The notes under the pieces are model-generated. The model had not been told where the DNA came from. It saw only the letters and a list, made by a program, of their open reading frames with translations, and did not search any database. Made by a program: the position numbers and the translations under genes. DNA of 64,000 bases from Thermoplasmata archaeon UBA61 (GTDB taxonomy: Archaea; Thermoplasmatota; Thermoplasmata; Lutacidiplasmatales; UBA184). The number at the start of each line of letters is the position of its first letter. Position 1 is the stretch's first letter. The stretch covers positions 1-64,000 of the forward strand of contig DASW01000006.1 in the NCBI GenBank assembly GCA_002503985.1, given 5' to 3'. Positions 57,665 to 64,000 of this stretch are shown here, in pieces.

Positions 57665-58578
57665 CCGACATCGAACCCGTCCTCTCGGAGAGCGACCCTC
57701 GCGCATCGATCGCCCAACGGGTCTTCGTCGTAGGCGCGGGGATCATGGGCAGCGGCATCGCCGCCCAGTGCGCGCTCGCCGGCTACCCGGTGACGCTCGA
57801 GGACGTGAACGAGGAGCTCTCCCGGCGGGGGATCGCGAACGCGACGCGGGCGCTCGACCACGCCGTCCAGCGCGGCAAGGTCGCTGCGAGCGACCGCGAT
57901 GCCGCGCTCGCTCGGATCGACTTCGCGATCGGGCTTCGGAGGGCCGATTCGGCCCAGATCGTCATCGAGGCGGCGCCCGAGGACCTCGCGCTCAAGCGGC
58001 GGATCTTCGCCGAGCTCGAGCCGGCAACCCACCCGACCGCGCTCCTCGCGACGAACACCTCCTCGCTCCCCATCACCGCGATCGGCCAGGACCTGAAGGA
58101 CCCCGGGCGCCTGGTCGGGGTCCATTTCTTCAACCCGGTCCTCCAGATGCCGCTGGTCGAGCTGATCCCGGGCCACACCACGCGCCCCGAGTACCTCGAG
58201 CGGGCGCGCTCTTTCGCCGTGAACCTGGGAAAGACGGTCGTCACCTCGCGCGACACTCCCGGGTTCGTCACGACCCGCGCCCTCGCCGTCCTCGTCAACG
58301 AGGCCGCGTGGATGCTCTACGAGGGCGTGGCGACCAAGGAGGACATCGACACCTCCTACAAGCTCGGCTTCCACCACCCGATGGGACCGTTCGAGCTGGT
58401 CGACCTCGTCGGGATCGACACCACGGTCTCCATCCTGGACGTCCTCTGGGACGGGTTCCGAGATAGCCGCTACCGTGCCTGCCCGCTCCTGCGCACCCTC
58501 GTCGCGGCCAAGAAGCTGGGCCGGAAGACCGGAGAAGGGTTCTACGTGTACCCTACCGGCAAGACGGGCGGACCGTGA
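57661..58578 (+). CDS. 3-hydroxyacyl-CoA dehydrogenase (3-hydroxybutyryl-CoA dehydrogenase type)
   Basis: A 305-aa NAD-dependent enzyme with VFVVGAGIMGSGIAAQCALAG, VIEAAPEDLALKRRIFAEL, NTSSLPITAIG, the catalytic GVHFFNPVLQMPLVELIPG, TPGFVTTR, and the HPMGPFELVDLVGIDT C-terminal domain. It oxidises 3-hydroxyacyl-CoA in beta-oxidation or related paths. It starts inside the stop of the thiolase gene (ATGA) and overlaps the PrsW gene (GTGA), a mixed-function operon. Confidence 0.93.
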   Translation: MTDIEPVLSESDPRASIAQRVFVVGAGIMGSGIAAQCALAGYPVTLEDVNEELSRRGIANATRALDHAVQRGKVAASDRDAALARIDFAIGLRRADSAQIVIEAAPEDLALKRRIFAELEPATHPTALLATNTSSLPITAIGQDLKDPGRLVGVHFFNPVLQMPLVELIPGHTTRPEYLERARSFAVNLGKTVVTSRDTPGFVTTRALAVLVNEAAWMLYEGVATKEDIDTSYKLGFHHPMGPFELVDLVGIDTTVSILDVLWDGFRDSRYRACPLLRTLVAAKKLGRKTGEGFYVYPTGKTGGP

Positions 58579-59420
58579 CCGACCTCGGCTCCGGGTGGGA
58601 CCTCCTCATCCTCGTCATCGTATCGTTCATCCCGGCGTTGATCTACCTCGGCTGGATCCGCGGAACCGAGCGGTACGGCAAGGAGGGGTGGGGCCCGCTC
58701 CTGCGAGCGTTCGTCTACGGAGCGATCTTCGCGACCCTCACCGCCGCGGTCCTCGAAGCGGTCATCGTCTACGCCGGGACCGCCGTGAGCCAGAACTACC
58801 CCGGACCCGAGTTCGTCTTCCTGAACGGGAACTCCACGGCCGGGGCGTTCTTCCTGGTCCTCGTCATCGCGCCGGTCATCGAGGAGGCCCTCAAGGCGTC
58901 GGGGGTCGCCGCGTTCCGGACCTCGTTCAAGCAGCTCGCCGACGGACCGGTCTTCGGCGCCTCGGTCGGGCTCGGCTTCGGGTTCTTCGAGACGTTCCTC
59001 TACGGCCTCGGCGCCTACCTCGTGGGAGGTCTCGAGGCGGGCATCGTGCTGATCATCATCCGCTCGGTCTCGAGCGTGCTCCTGCACGGCAGCTCGACCG
59101 GGATGTTCGGCTACGGCTACGCACGCTCCCAGTTCCACGAGGGGGGGCCTGGCTCCTGGTCGTACTACGGGGTCGCGGTCGGCATGCACGCGACCTTCAA
59201 CGCCCTCGCCTCCCTGGCCGCGGTCCTCGCGATCGCTGGGATAGGAGGGTTCGCGAACGACGCGGCCGGCTACCTCGCGCTCTTCGCGGCGATCTTCTTC
59301 GCGTTCTGGGCGATCGAGCACGTCCGCTCGATCATCCAAGCGTCGGACTACCCCGCGCTCCTCGGGGCGCCGATCCACTACCGCCCCCCGGGAGGAGCGC
59401 GGCCTCCGAACCGCCGCTAG
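58575..59420 (+). CDS. PrsW-family intramembrane metalloprotease
   Basis: A 281-aa polytopic membrane protein with about seven helices. The family metal-binding motifs are visible: APVIEEALKASGV (EExxK), GLGFGFFETFLYG, and late histidines LLHGSSTGMFGYG and GMHATFNALA. PrsW/Rce1-like proteases cut membrane-bound substrates, such as anti-sigma factors in Bacillus; the archaeal target is unknown. GTG start overlapping the dehydrogenase stop. Confidence 0.9.
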   Translation: MTDLGSGWDLLILVIVSFIPALIYLGWIRGTERYGKEGWGPLLRAFVYGAIFATLTAAVLEAVIVYAGTAVSQNYPGPEFVFLNGNSTAGAFFLVLVIAPVIEEALKASGVAAFRTSFKQLADGPVFGASVGLGFGFFETFLYGLGAYLVGGLEAGIVLIIIRSVSSVLLHGSSTGMFGYGYARSQFHEGGPGSWSYYGVAVGMHATFNALASLAAVLAIAGIGGFANDAAGYLALFAAIFFAFWAIEHVRSIIQASDYPALLGAPIHYRPPGGARPPNRR

Positions 59421-59432
59421 CGAAGCCCCGTC

Positions 59433-59834
59433 TCACGGCTTGGGCGGGGACCGGGAGCTGGCGTTCCGGTTCCAGTCCGACTCCCGGATCGACCGGTAGA
59501 CGGCCTCGGCCTCGTCGGTGGGGGGAGCCTCACCGCCCTGGCCCACGTCGCGGATCCGCGCCTTCTTGAGGAGCCAGTAGTGGATCCGCCAGGTCTTGCC
59601 GCGCGAGACGGTGGCGTCCTCCTCCTCGCTCGTGAGGAGACCCTCCTCCTCGAGCTGGTAGAACCGGTCGCGGTCGTCGCTCGAGAGCTTGTTGTCGAGC
59701 ACCGTGTCGTCGGCCCCGAAGTACCCCAGCACCATCCGAGCGACCGGACGGGCCTCGGGGGCCGGCATCTTCCCGCGGGCGACCAGGGTCCTCTCGATCG
59801 CCCGGGTCAGTTCGGCCTCGGTGATCGAGGGCAT
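59433..59834 (-). CDS. DUF6015-like protein
   Basis: A 133-aa soluble protein with an apparent winged-helix-like middle (ARMVLGYFGADDTVLDN, RDRFYQLEEEGLLTSEEE, WRIHYWLLKK). This layout matches DUF6015 proteins common in Thermoplasmata, perhaps a small transcription-related factor. ATG 59834 is chosen because a TATA-like CTTATCTTTG lies about 30 bases upstream; GTG 59852 is the alternative. Confidence 0.75.
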   Translation of the reverse strand: MPSITEAELTRAIERTLVARGKMPAPEARPVARMVLGYFGADDTVLDNKLSSDDRDRFYQLEEEGLLTSEEEDATVSRGKTWRIHYWLLKKARIRDVGQGGEAPPTDEAEAVYRSIRESDWNRNASSRSPPKP

Positions 59835-59932
59835 GGGAGTCGTCCTCGCCACGGAATCCCCAAAGATAAGGTTCTTCGGCCATCGGAAGCGCGTGCCGGC
59901 GAACTTTTGTGGCCTGCGCCGGTCTCGGGAGA

Positions 59933-61168
59933 GTGACCGAACCCGTCGTCTTCGACATCCCCGAGGGAGCGCGCACGACCGCGCTCCGAGCTCTGGACCG
60001 GGACCTCTGCGACGAGTGCTTTGGTCGCCTCTTCGGTCGGCTCGGTCACGGTCTTTCGAACCCGGAGCGCGCCCGTCGGCTCACGGACGCGCTCGGACAC
60101 GCTCCCCTCGGAGGGAACCCGGAGTGCGCGGTGTGCGGTGGGCTTTTCTCTCGCCTCTCGACCTGGGTCGACCGGGCCGTCCGCGCCGCCGAAGGGTTCG
60201 AATGGCACCGCTTCACCTGCGGCTCCCGCTGGGACCCCGAGCGCCTCGCTCGGGAGGAGGCGCTCTGGATCGAGTTCGGCAGCGAGTGGGGAGAGAGCGC
60301 CCGCTCGGCGTTCAACCGGGAGCTAGGCAAGAAGATGGAGACCGCCAGCGGGGCCTCCGGCGGCACGGAACGGTCCGACGTGGTGTTCCTGGCCGACCTG
60401 CCCGTCGGGCGGGTCGAGGTCACCGTTCTGCCGGTCTACGTCTACGGCCGGTACCGTAAGCTCGACCGGACCCTGCCCCAGACCCACTGGCCCTGCCGTC
60501 GATGCCAGGGCCGGGGATGCACGACCTGCGGCGGGACCGGGAAGACCTACCCGACCAGTGTTGAGGAGATCGTCGCGGCCCCGTTCCTATCGGCGACGGG
60601 GGCGGAGGGGAGCCGCTTCCACGGGATGGGACGGGAGGACATCGACGCGCGGATGCTCGGACGGGGCCGACCTTTCGTCCTGGAGCTATTGCGGCCGCGA
60701 AAGCGCACAGTCGACCTGGCCCAGATGGCCACCGAGCTCGCCCGAGACGCGGCCGGGAGGGTGGAGGTCGTCGACCTTCGCCCGTCGGAGGCTCCGGAAG
60801 TGGTGCGGGTTAAGGAGGCGAGCCCGGACAAGAGCTACCGTGTCGGTGTGGTTGGGGAAGTCCCGGTGGCAAAGGTTAATGAGGCTCTCGAGCTCGCGCT
60901 TCGCCAAGCGATCGCCCAGCGCACGCCGAAGCGCGTCGCACACCGTCGGTCCGACCGCGTCCGAACGCGGCGGCTCGTCGCTGCGCGCGTCGTGGAAGCG
61001 ACCGACGGGCGGTTCACGCTCGACCTCAGGACCGAAGCGGGTACGTACGTCAAGGAGTGGGTGGAAGGAGATGACGGACGCACCGTGCCAAGCCTCTCCT
61101 CGCTGGTCGGGGTGCCGCTGAAGGTCGAGTTCCTCGACGTGTTGGAGATCCACGATACGGAGGTGTAA
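59933..61168 (+). CDS. pus10: tRNA pseudouridine synthase Pus10
   Basis: A 411-aa archaeal Pus10 that makes pseudouridine 54 and/or 55 in the T-loop. The N-terminal zinc-binding part (LCDECFGRLFGRLGHG, CAVCGG) leads to a THUMP-like domain, a second CRRCQGRGCTTCGGTGK stretch, and the catalytic domain with GREDIDARMLGRGRPF, which holds the catalytic aspartate. The end LRTEAGTYVKEWVEGDDGRTVPS is conserved. GTG 59933 has an AACTTTTGTG box 26 bases upstream. It leads an operon with rpl21e, rpoF, DUF655 and rsmA, a classic archaeal order. Confidence 0.94.
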   Translation: MTEPVVFDIPEGARTTALRALDRDLCDECFGRLFGRLGHGLSNPERARRLTDALGHAPLGGNPECAVCGGLFSRLSTWVDRAVRAAEGFEWHRFTCGSRWDPERLAREEALWIEFGSEWGESARSAFNRELGKKMETASGASGGTERSDVVFLADLPVGRVEVTVLPVYVYGRYRKLDRTLPQTHWPCRRCQGRGCTTCGGTGKTYPTSVEEIVAAPFLSATGAEGSRFHGMGREDIDARMLGRGRPFVLELLRPRKRTVDLAQMATELARDAAGRVEVVDLRPSEAPEVVRVKEASPDKSYRVGVVGEVPVAKVNEALELALRQAIAQRTPKRVAHRRSDRVRTRRLVAARVVEATDGRFTLDLRTEAGTYVKEWVEGDDGRTVPSLSSLVGVPLKVEFLDVLEIHDTEV

Positions 61169-61172
61169 GGCG

Positions 61173-61484
61173 ATGGTCAAGAGTTCCAAGGGGTTCCGAT
61201 CCCGCTCTCGCGGGACGTTCACGAAGGAGGTCCGCGAGCGTGGGCTGCCGCCGGTGAGCCGGTTCCTGCGCGAGTTCGCGATCGGCGACCGCGTGGTCGT
61301 CCGGATCGAGGCGTCCGACCCGCACGGCCAGCCGCACCCGCGCTACCAGGGACGCACGTGCACCGTGGTCGCGAAGACCGGCCGGGCCTACCGCATCGCC
61401 TTCCTGGACGGCGGGAAGCGCAAGGAGCTCATCGCGACCCCGATCCATCTCATGCCCGCCGACGTGGGGAAGGCCGATGCCTGA
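61173..61484 (+). CDS. rpl21e: Large ribosomal subunit protein eL21
   Basis: A 103-aa protein with the eL21 pattern: basic GFRSRSRGTFTKEVRERG N-terminus, IGDRVVVRIEASDPHGQPHPRYQG core, and VVAKTGRAYRIAF. It starts 4 bases after pus10 and overlaps rpoF by 8 bases. Confidence 0.97.
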   Translation: MVKSSKGFRSRSRGTFTKEVRERGLPPVSRFLREFAIGDRVVVRIEASDPHGQPHPRYQGRTCTVVAKTGRAYRIAFLDGGKRKELIATPIHLMPADVGKADA

Positions 61485-61791
61485 ACCGGTCCCCCTCTCG
61501 AAGGTGAAGGACCTCCTTGTGGAGGAGGCCGCCCGCCGTACCCTCCCCCGTGAGGCCGCCCTCGCCCACCAGCATGCCGAGCAGTTCGCGCGCCTTTCTA
61601 CGGAGCAGACCGCGAAGCTCCTGGCCGAGCTGCGGACGCTCCCGTTCGTGGACGCGACGGTGGCCGTGAAGATCGCCGACGTTCTCCCCCAGTACCCGGA
61701 GGAGATCCGCCTCCTCTTCTCGAAGGAGCGGGTCGCGCTCGACGAAGCGCAGGTCGCCCGGCTCCTCGAGATCGTGGCACAGCACCGATGA
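61477..61791 (+). CDS. rpoF: RNA polymerase subunit F (Rpb4)
   Basis: A 104-aa helical Rpb4-type subunit that forms the stalk with RpoE. The pattern is LSKVKDLLVEEAARR, the HRDC-like TEQTAKLLAELRTLPFVDATVAVKIADVLPQYPEEIRLLFSKER. Its place after eL21 and before DUF655 is the conserved archaeal gene order. Confidence 0.95.
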   Translation: MPEPVPLSKVKDLLVEEAARRTLPREAALAHQHAEQFARLSTEQTAKLLAELRTLPFVDATVAVKIADVLPQYPEEIRLLFSKERVALDEAQVARLLEIVAQHR

Positions 61792-61807
61792 GCGGGGGGG
61801 ATCCGGT

Positions 61808-62353
61808 GTGGAGAATTACGCCATCATTCTCGATTACCTGCCGAACGGTCGGCAGACGGAGCGGGGGTTCCACCGCGAACCCCTCGCGCTCGCCATCGGC
61901 GAAGACGAGCTGAAACTCTTCGAGCTCGTGCCGCGCCCGACGGTGCCCCTGACGCCGGGGACGAGGGTCCCGCTCGGTCCGGTCGGGGCGACCCCTTCCC
62001 CGATCGACCACGTCCGGCGCCGGGTCAGCTACGACGAGCTCACCGTCTCGGCCCGAACGGAGCTCACCCCCGCCCTCGAATCGATCGTCCGGCGGAACGC
62101 CCCGCGGTACCTACGGTTCTTCAACGAGGCCCCGGCGGTCTCGCGCCGGTTCCACCTCCTCGAGCTCTTGCCGGGGATCGGCAAGAAGACGATGCAGCAG
62201 ATCGTGGACGAGCGCAAGCGGGCCCCGTTCGCGAGCTTCGAAGAGATCGAGGTCCGGGTCCATCTCAAGAGCCCCGAGCGGCTCATCGTCGGCCGGATCG
62301 AGCAGGAACTGAGCGGTGTCGAGGACAAGTACCGCCTCTTCGTCGCGCCGTAG
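61808..62353 (+). CDS. DUF655 RNA-binding-like protein
   Basis: A 181-aa archaeal protein: an N-terminal OB/S1-like part (AIILDYLPNGRQTERGFHREPLALAIGED) and C-terminal helix-hairpin-helix (HLLELLPGIGKKTMQQIVDERKRAPFASFEEIEVRV). DUF655 proteins always sit between rpoF and rsmA and are thought to bind nucleic acid, perhaps in ribosome biogenesis. GTG start. Confidence 0.93.
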   Translation: MENYAIILDYLPNGRQTERGFHREPLALAIGEDELKLFELVPRPTVPLTPGTRVPLGPVGATPSPIDHVRRRVSYDELTVSARTELTPALESIVRRNAPRYLRFFNEAPAVSRRFHLLELLPGIGKKTMQQIVDERKRAPFASFEEIEVRVHLKSPERLIVGRIEQELSGVEDKYRLFVAP

Positions 62354-62381
62354 CGCAACGACCAACGGCACCGTTCCCGCG

Positions 62382-63221
62382 GTGCCCGAGCGACCGGACG
62401 AGGTCCGCGCCGCGCTCGATTCGCTCGGCGTGCGACCGTCCAAGGAGTGGGGCCAGTCGTTCCTCACGGACCCGTTCGTCGCCGACGCGGAGGCCGCGCT
62501 GGTCGAGCTGCCTCCCGGGCGTCCTGTGGTCGAGATCGGAGGCGGGCTCGGGGTCCTGACGGCAGCTCTGCTGCGCCGCGGGGTCGGTCCGCTCACTGTG
62601 ATCGAACGCGACCGCCGGCTGGCGCGCTTCCTCACGACCACCTTCGGCGACCGGATCCGGGTCGTGACGGGGGACGCCCTCACGGTGACGCTCCCCCTGG
62701 CGGACGCGGTGATCGGCAACCTTCCGTACTCGGTGGCGACACCGCTCTTGCTTCGGCTGTTCGCCGCCCGGACCCCGCGGGTCGTCTTTCTCGTCCAACG
62801 GGAGGTCGCCGAGCGCCTCGCGGCGGACCCCGGTTCGAAGAAGTACGGGCGCCTCTCGATCATCGCGCAGCTCTACGGCTCGGTCGAACTGTTCCGGACC
62901 GTGAACTCCGCCGCGTTCACGCCGCAACCCGAGGTCGAGAGCCGGATCGGGGTCCACGTCACCCGGCGCGACCCCCTCCCGGTGCCGTCCGTTCCGGAGT
63001 TCGAGGAGATCCTTCGACGGCTCTTCTCCTCGCGTCGAAAGCAGCTTTCGAACCTTCTTCCCCGGTTGACCTCGACCCGGGAAGGCGCAGACGAGCTCGC
63101 CCGTGAGGCCGGTTGGTCGGCCGATTGGGGCCATCGTCGGCCGGAAGAGCTTCCGCCGAGCGACTACTTCGCGCTCGCCCGGGTCCTCGTCGGCAAGGTC
63201 GGACCCGGCGCGAAGAGCTAG
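62382..63221 (+). CDS. rsmA: 16S rRNA dimethyladenosine transferase
   Basis: A 279-aa KsgA/Dim1 that dimethylates the two adenines in the 3' terminal hairpin of 16S rRNA. SAM motifs are clear: WGQSFLTDPFVADAEA, VVEIGGGLGVLTAALL, VIERDRRLARFL, and the catalytic IGNLPYSVATPLLLRLF. The C-terminal domain (VESRIGVHV, RRKQLSNLLPRL) is normal. GTG 62382 is chosen because residues upstream are low-complexity Ser/Thr and overlap DUF655. Confidence 0.94.
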   Translation: MPERPDEVRAALDSLGVRPSKEWGQSFLTDPFVADAEAALVELPPGRPVVEIGGGLGVLTAALLRRGVGPLTVIERDRRLARFLTTTFGDRIRVVTGDALTVTLPLADAVIGNLPYSVATPLLLRLFAARTPRVVFLVQREVAERLAADPGSKKYGRLSIIAQLYGSVELFRTVNSAAFTPQPEVESRIGVHVTRRDPLPVPSVPEFEEILRRLFSSRRKQLSNLLPRLTSTREGADELAREAGWSADWGHRRPEELPPSDYFALARVLVGKVGPGAKS

Positions 63222-63331
63222 GGCTCAACCTCCCACGGGCGCCCGCTCGGACCCGGTCGCAGCGATTTCGGGGGAGGGCGTTTCAAAACCCCTCCCGTGG
63301 ACCTTTTGGGCTCCGGTAGCTGGCCTCCCCA

Positions 63332-64000
63332 ATGACCCCCGCCCGCACGAAACCCGTTCCGAAGACGCGGACCAAGACCCCGAGCACGGCCATGTCCTGG
63401 CTGTTGGAGGGGAACCAGCCCTCGGTGCGGTACCGAACGTTGACCGAGCTTCTCGGTCGGAAGGAGAACGACCCCGAGGTCCGGGACGCCAAGAGGGCAA
63501 TCCTGGAACGAGGATGGGCCGCGGAGATCCTCTCGCAGCGCCGCCTCGGCGGTGGCTGGAACGACGGCGATTCCCAGTACCGACCGAAGTACCTCTCCAC
63601 CAACTGGATGATGCTGGTCCTCTCCGACCTCGGCCTGACGCGCGCGGTCCCCGAGGTCCGCGAGGCCTGCGAGTTCTGGATGGACGGGTTCGCCGCGACG
63701 GGTGGAGGGCTCGGTGGCAGCTCGAAGGGGACCCCCCACTACTGCGTGGCGGCCAACCAGGCTCGGGCCCTGATCCGGTTCGGGTACGAGGACGACCCGC
63801 GGGTCCGACGTACCCTCGATTGGTTGGTCGAGACCGCCGACCCCAAGGGGGGCTGGTCGTGCTTCGGGTCCGGAAGGAACCTCGATTCCTGGGAGGCATT
63901 GAGCGTCTTCGCGGCCTTCCCCCGGTCCAAGTGGAGCGGGAGCATGAAGACCTGCGTGGAGAAAGGGGCCGAGTTCTTCCTCGAGCGGGAACTCCACCGT
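63332..64000 (+). CDS. Terpenoid-cyclase/prenyltransferase-repeat-like protein (3' truncated by window)
   Basis: A frame of 223 codons open to the window edge. It starts MTPARTKPVPKTRTK and contains repeated alpha-toroid features: SWLLEGNQPSVRYRTLTELL, GGGWNDGDSQYRPKYLSTNW, VREACEFWMDGFAATGGGLG, and RRTLDWLVETADPKGGWSCF. These Q/G-W type helices resemble the prenyltransferase/squalene-cyclase-like fold. No catalytic DXDD motif is visible in the sequenced part, so it may be a noncatalytic relative. Function open until the end is seen. Confidence 0.7.
   Translation, partial: MTPARTKPVPKTRTKTPSTAMSWLLEGNQPSVRYRTLTELLGRKENDPEVRDAKRAILERGWAAEILSQRRLGGGWNDGDSQYRPKYLSTNWMMLVLSDLGLTRAVPEVREACEFWMDGFAATGGGLGGSSKGTPHYCVAANQARALIRFGYEDDPRVRRTLDWLVETADPKGGWSCFGSGRNLDSWEALSVFAAFPRSKWSGSMKTCVEKGAEFFLERELHR

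Noticed and set aside
1..64000. CRISPR array, insertion sequence or rRNA operon
   Set aside because: No regularly spaced repeats, transposase-like frames with inverted repeats, or rRNA signatures were seen anywhere in the window.

Overview
This GC-rich window is archaeal chromosome. It carries archaeal/eukaryote-type informational genes (nascent polypeptide-associated complex, PAC2 proteasome chaperone, ribosomal protein L21e, RNA polymerase subunit RpoF, DUF655, Pus10, NcsA/TtuA-type thiolase, XerA). Many genes have a TATA-like box about 25-29 bases before the start codon, which points to frequent leaderless transcripts. A G1-family acid peptidase, an iron-handling VIT1-ferritin protein, DUF6015 and a dissimilatory sulfite reductase (dsr) module together suggest a Thermoplasmatota archaeon, perhaps of the Terrestrial Miscellaneous Euryarchaeotal Group / Lutacidiplasmatales type. 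That placement is inference; no rRNA gene is present to test it.

Layout. 0-3 kb: translation and proteostasis genes on the minus strand (NAC, a CBS-HPF fusion, RimI-like, PAC2). 3.1-8.8 kb: sugar-nucleotide and glycan genes (UDP-sulfoquinovose synthase, nucleotidyltransferase, M20 peptidase, two GT4 transferases). 8.9-13.7 kb: aminotransferase, purA, lysO-like exporter, tRNA-Val, VIT1-ferritin fusion. 13.8-25.5 kb: a sulfite/siroheme island. 25.7-39 kb: mostly metabolism (thrC, aminotransferases, alcohol dehydrogenase, tryptophanase, sugar nucleotidyltransferase, small zinc-ribbon proteins). 39-49 kb: small unknown genes, a frameshifted metalloprotease, tldD-tldE, a kelch-MFS chimeric ORF, the G1 acid peptidase and tRNA-Cys. 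49-64 kb: metG, thyX, glycerate kinase, xerA, ncsA operon, and an informational operon (pus10-rpl21e-rpoF-DUF655-rsmA), ending in a truncated terpenoid-cyclase-like gene.

The centrepiece is 13856-25465. dsrA-dsrB-dsrM-dsrK form a tight operon. Beside it are dsrC with both C-terminal redox cysteines, a DsrE-family protein and TusA. A second operon covers nearly the whole tetrapyrrole branch needed for the cofactor: hemB, hemC, hemD, SUMT (cobA), precorrin-2 dehydrogenase/ferrochelatase and a CbiA-type amidase best read as DsrN (siroheme amide). The set is compact: no dsrJOP, dsrD or dsrFH is present here. DsrA also has a serine where one cysteine of its ferredoxin-domain cluster is expected. 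Sulfite is in addition the sulfur donor for the UDP-sulfoquinovose synthase at 3.1 kb, so two sulfite-using systems lie within about 20 kb.

No CRISPR array, insertion sequence, prophage or rRNA operon was seen.
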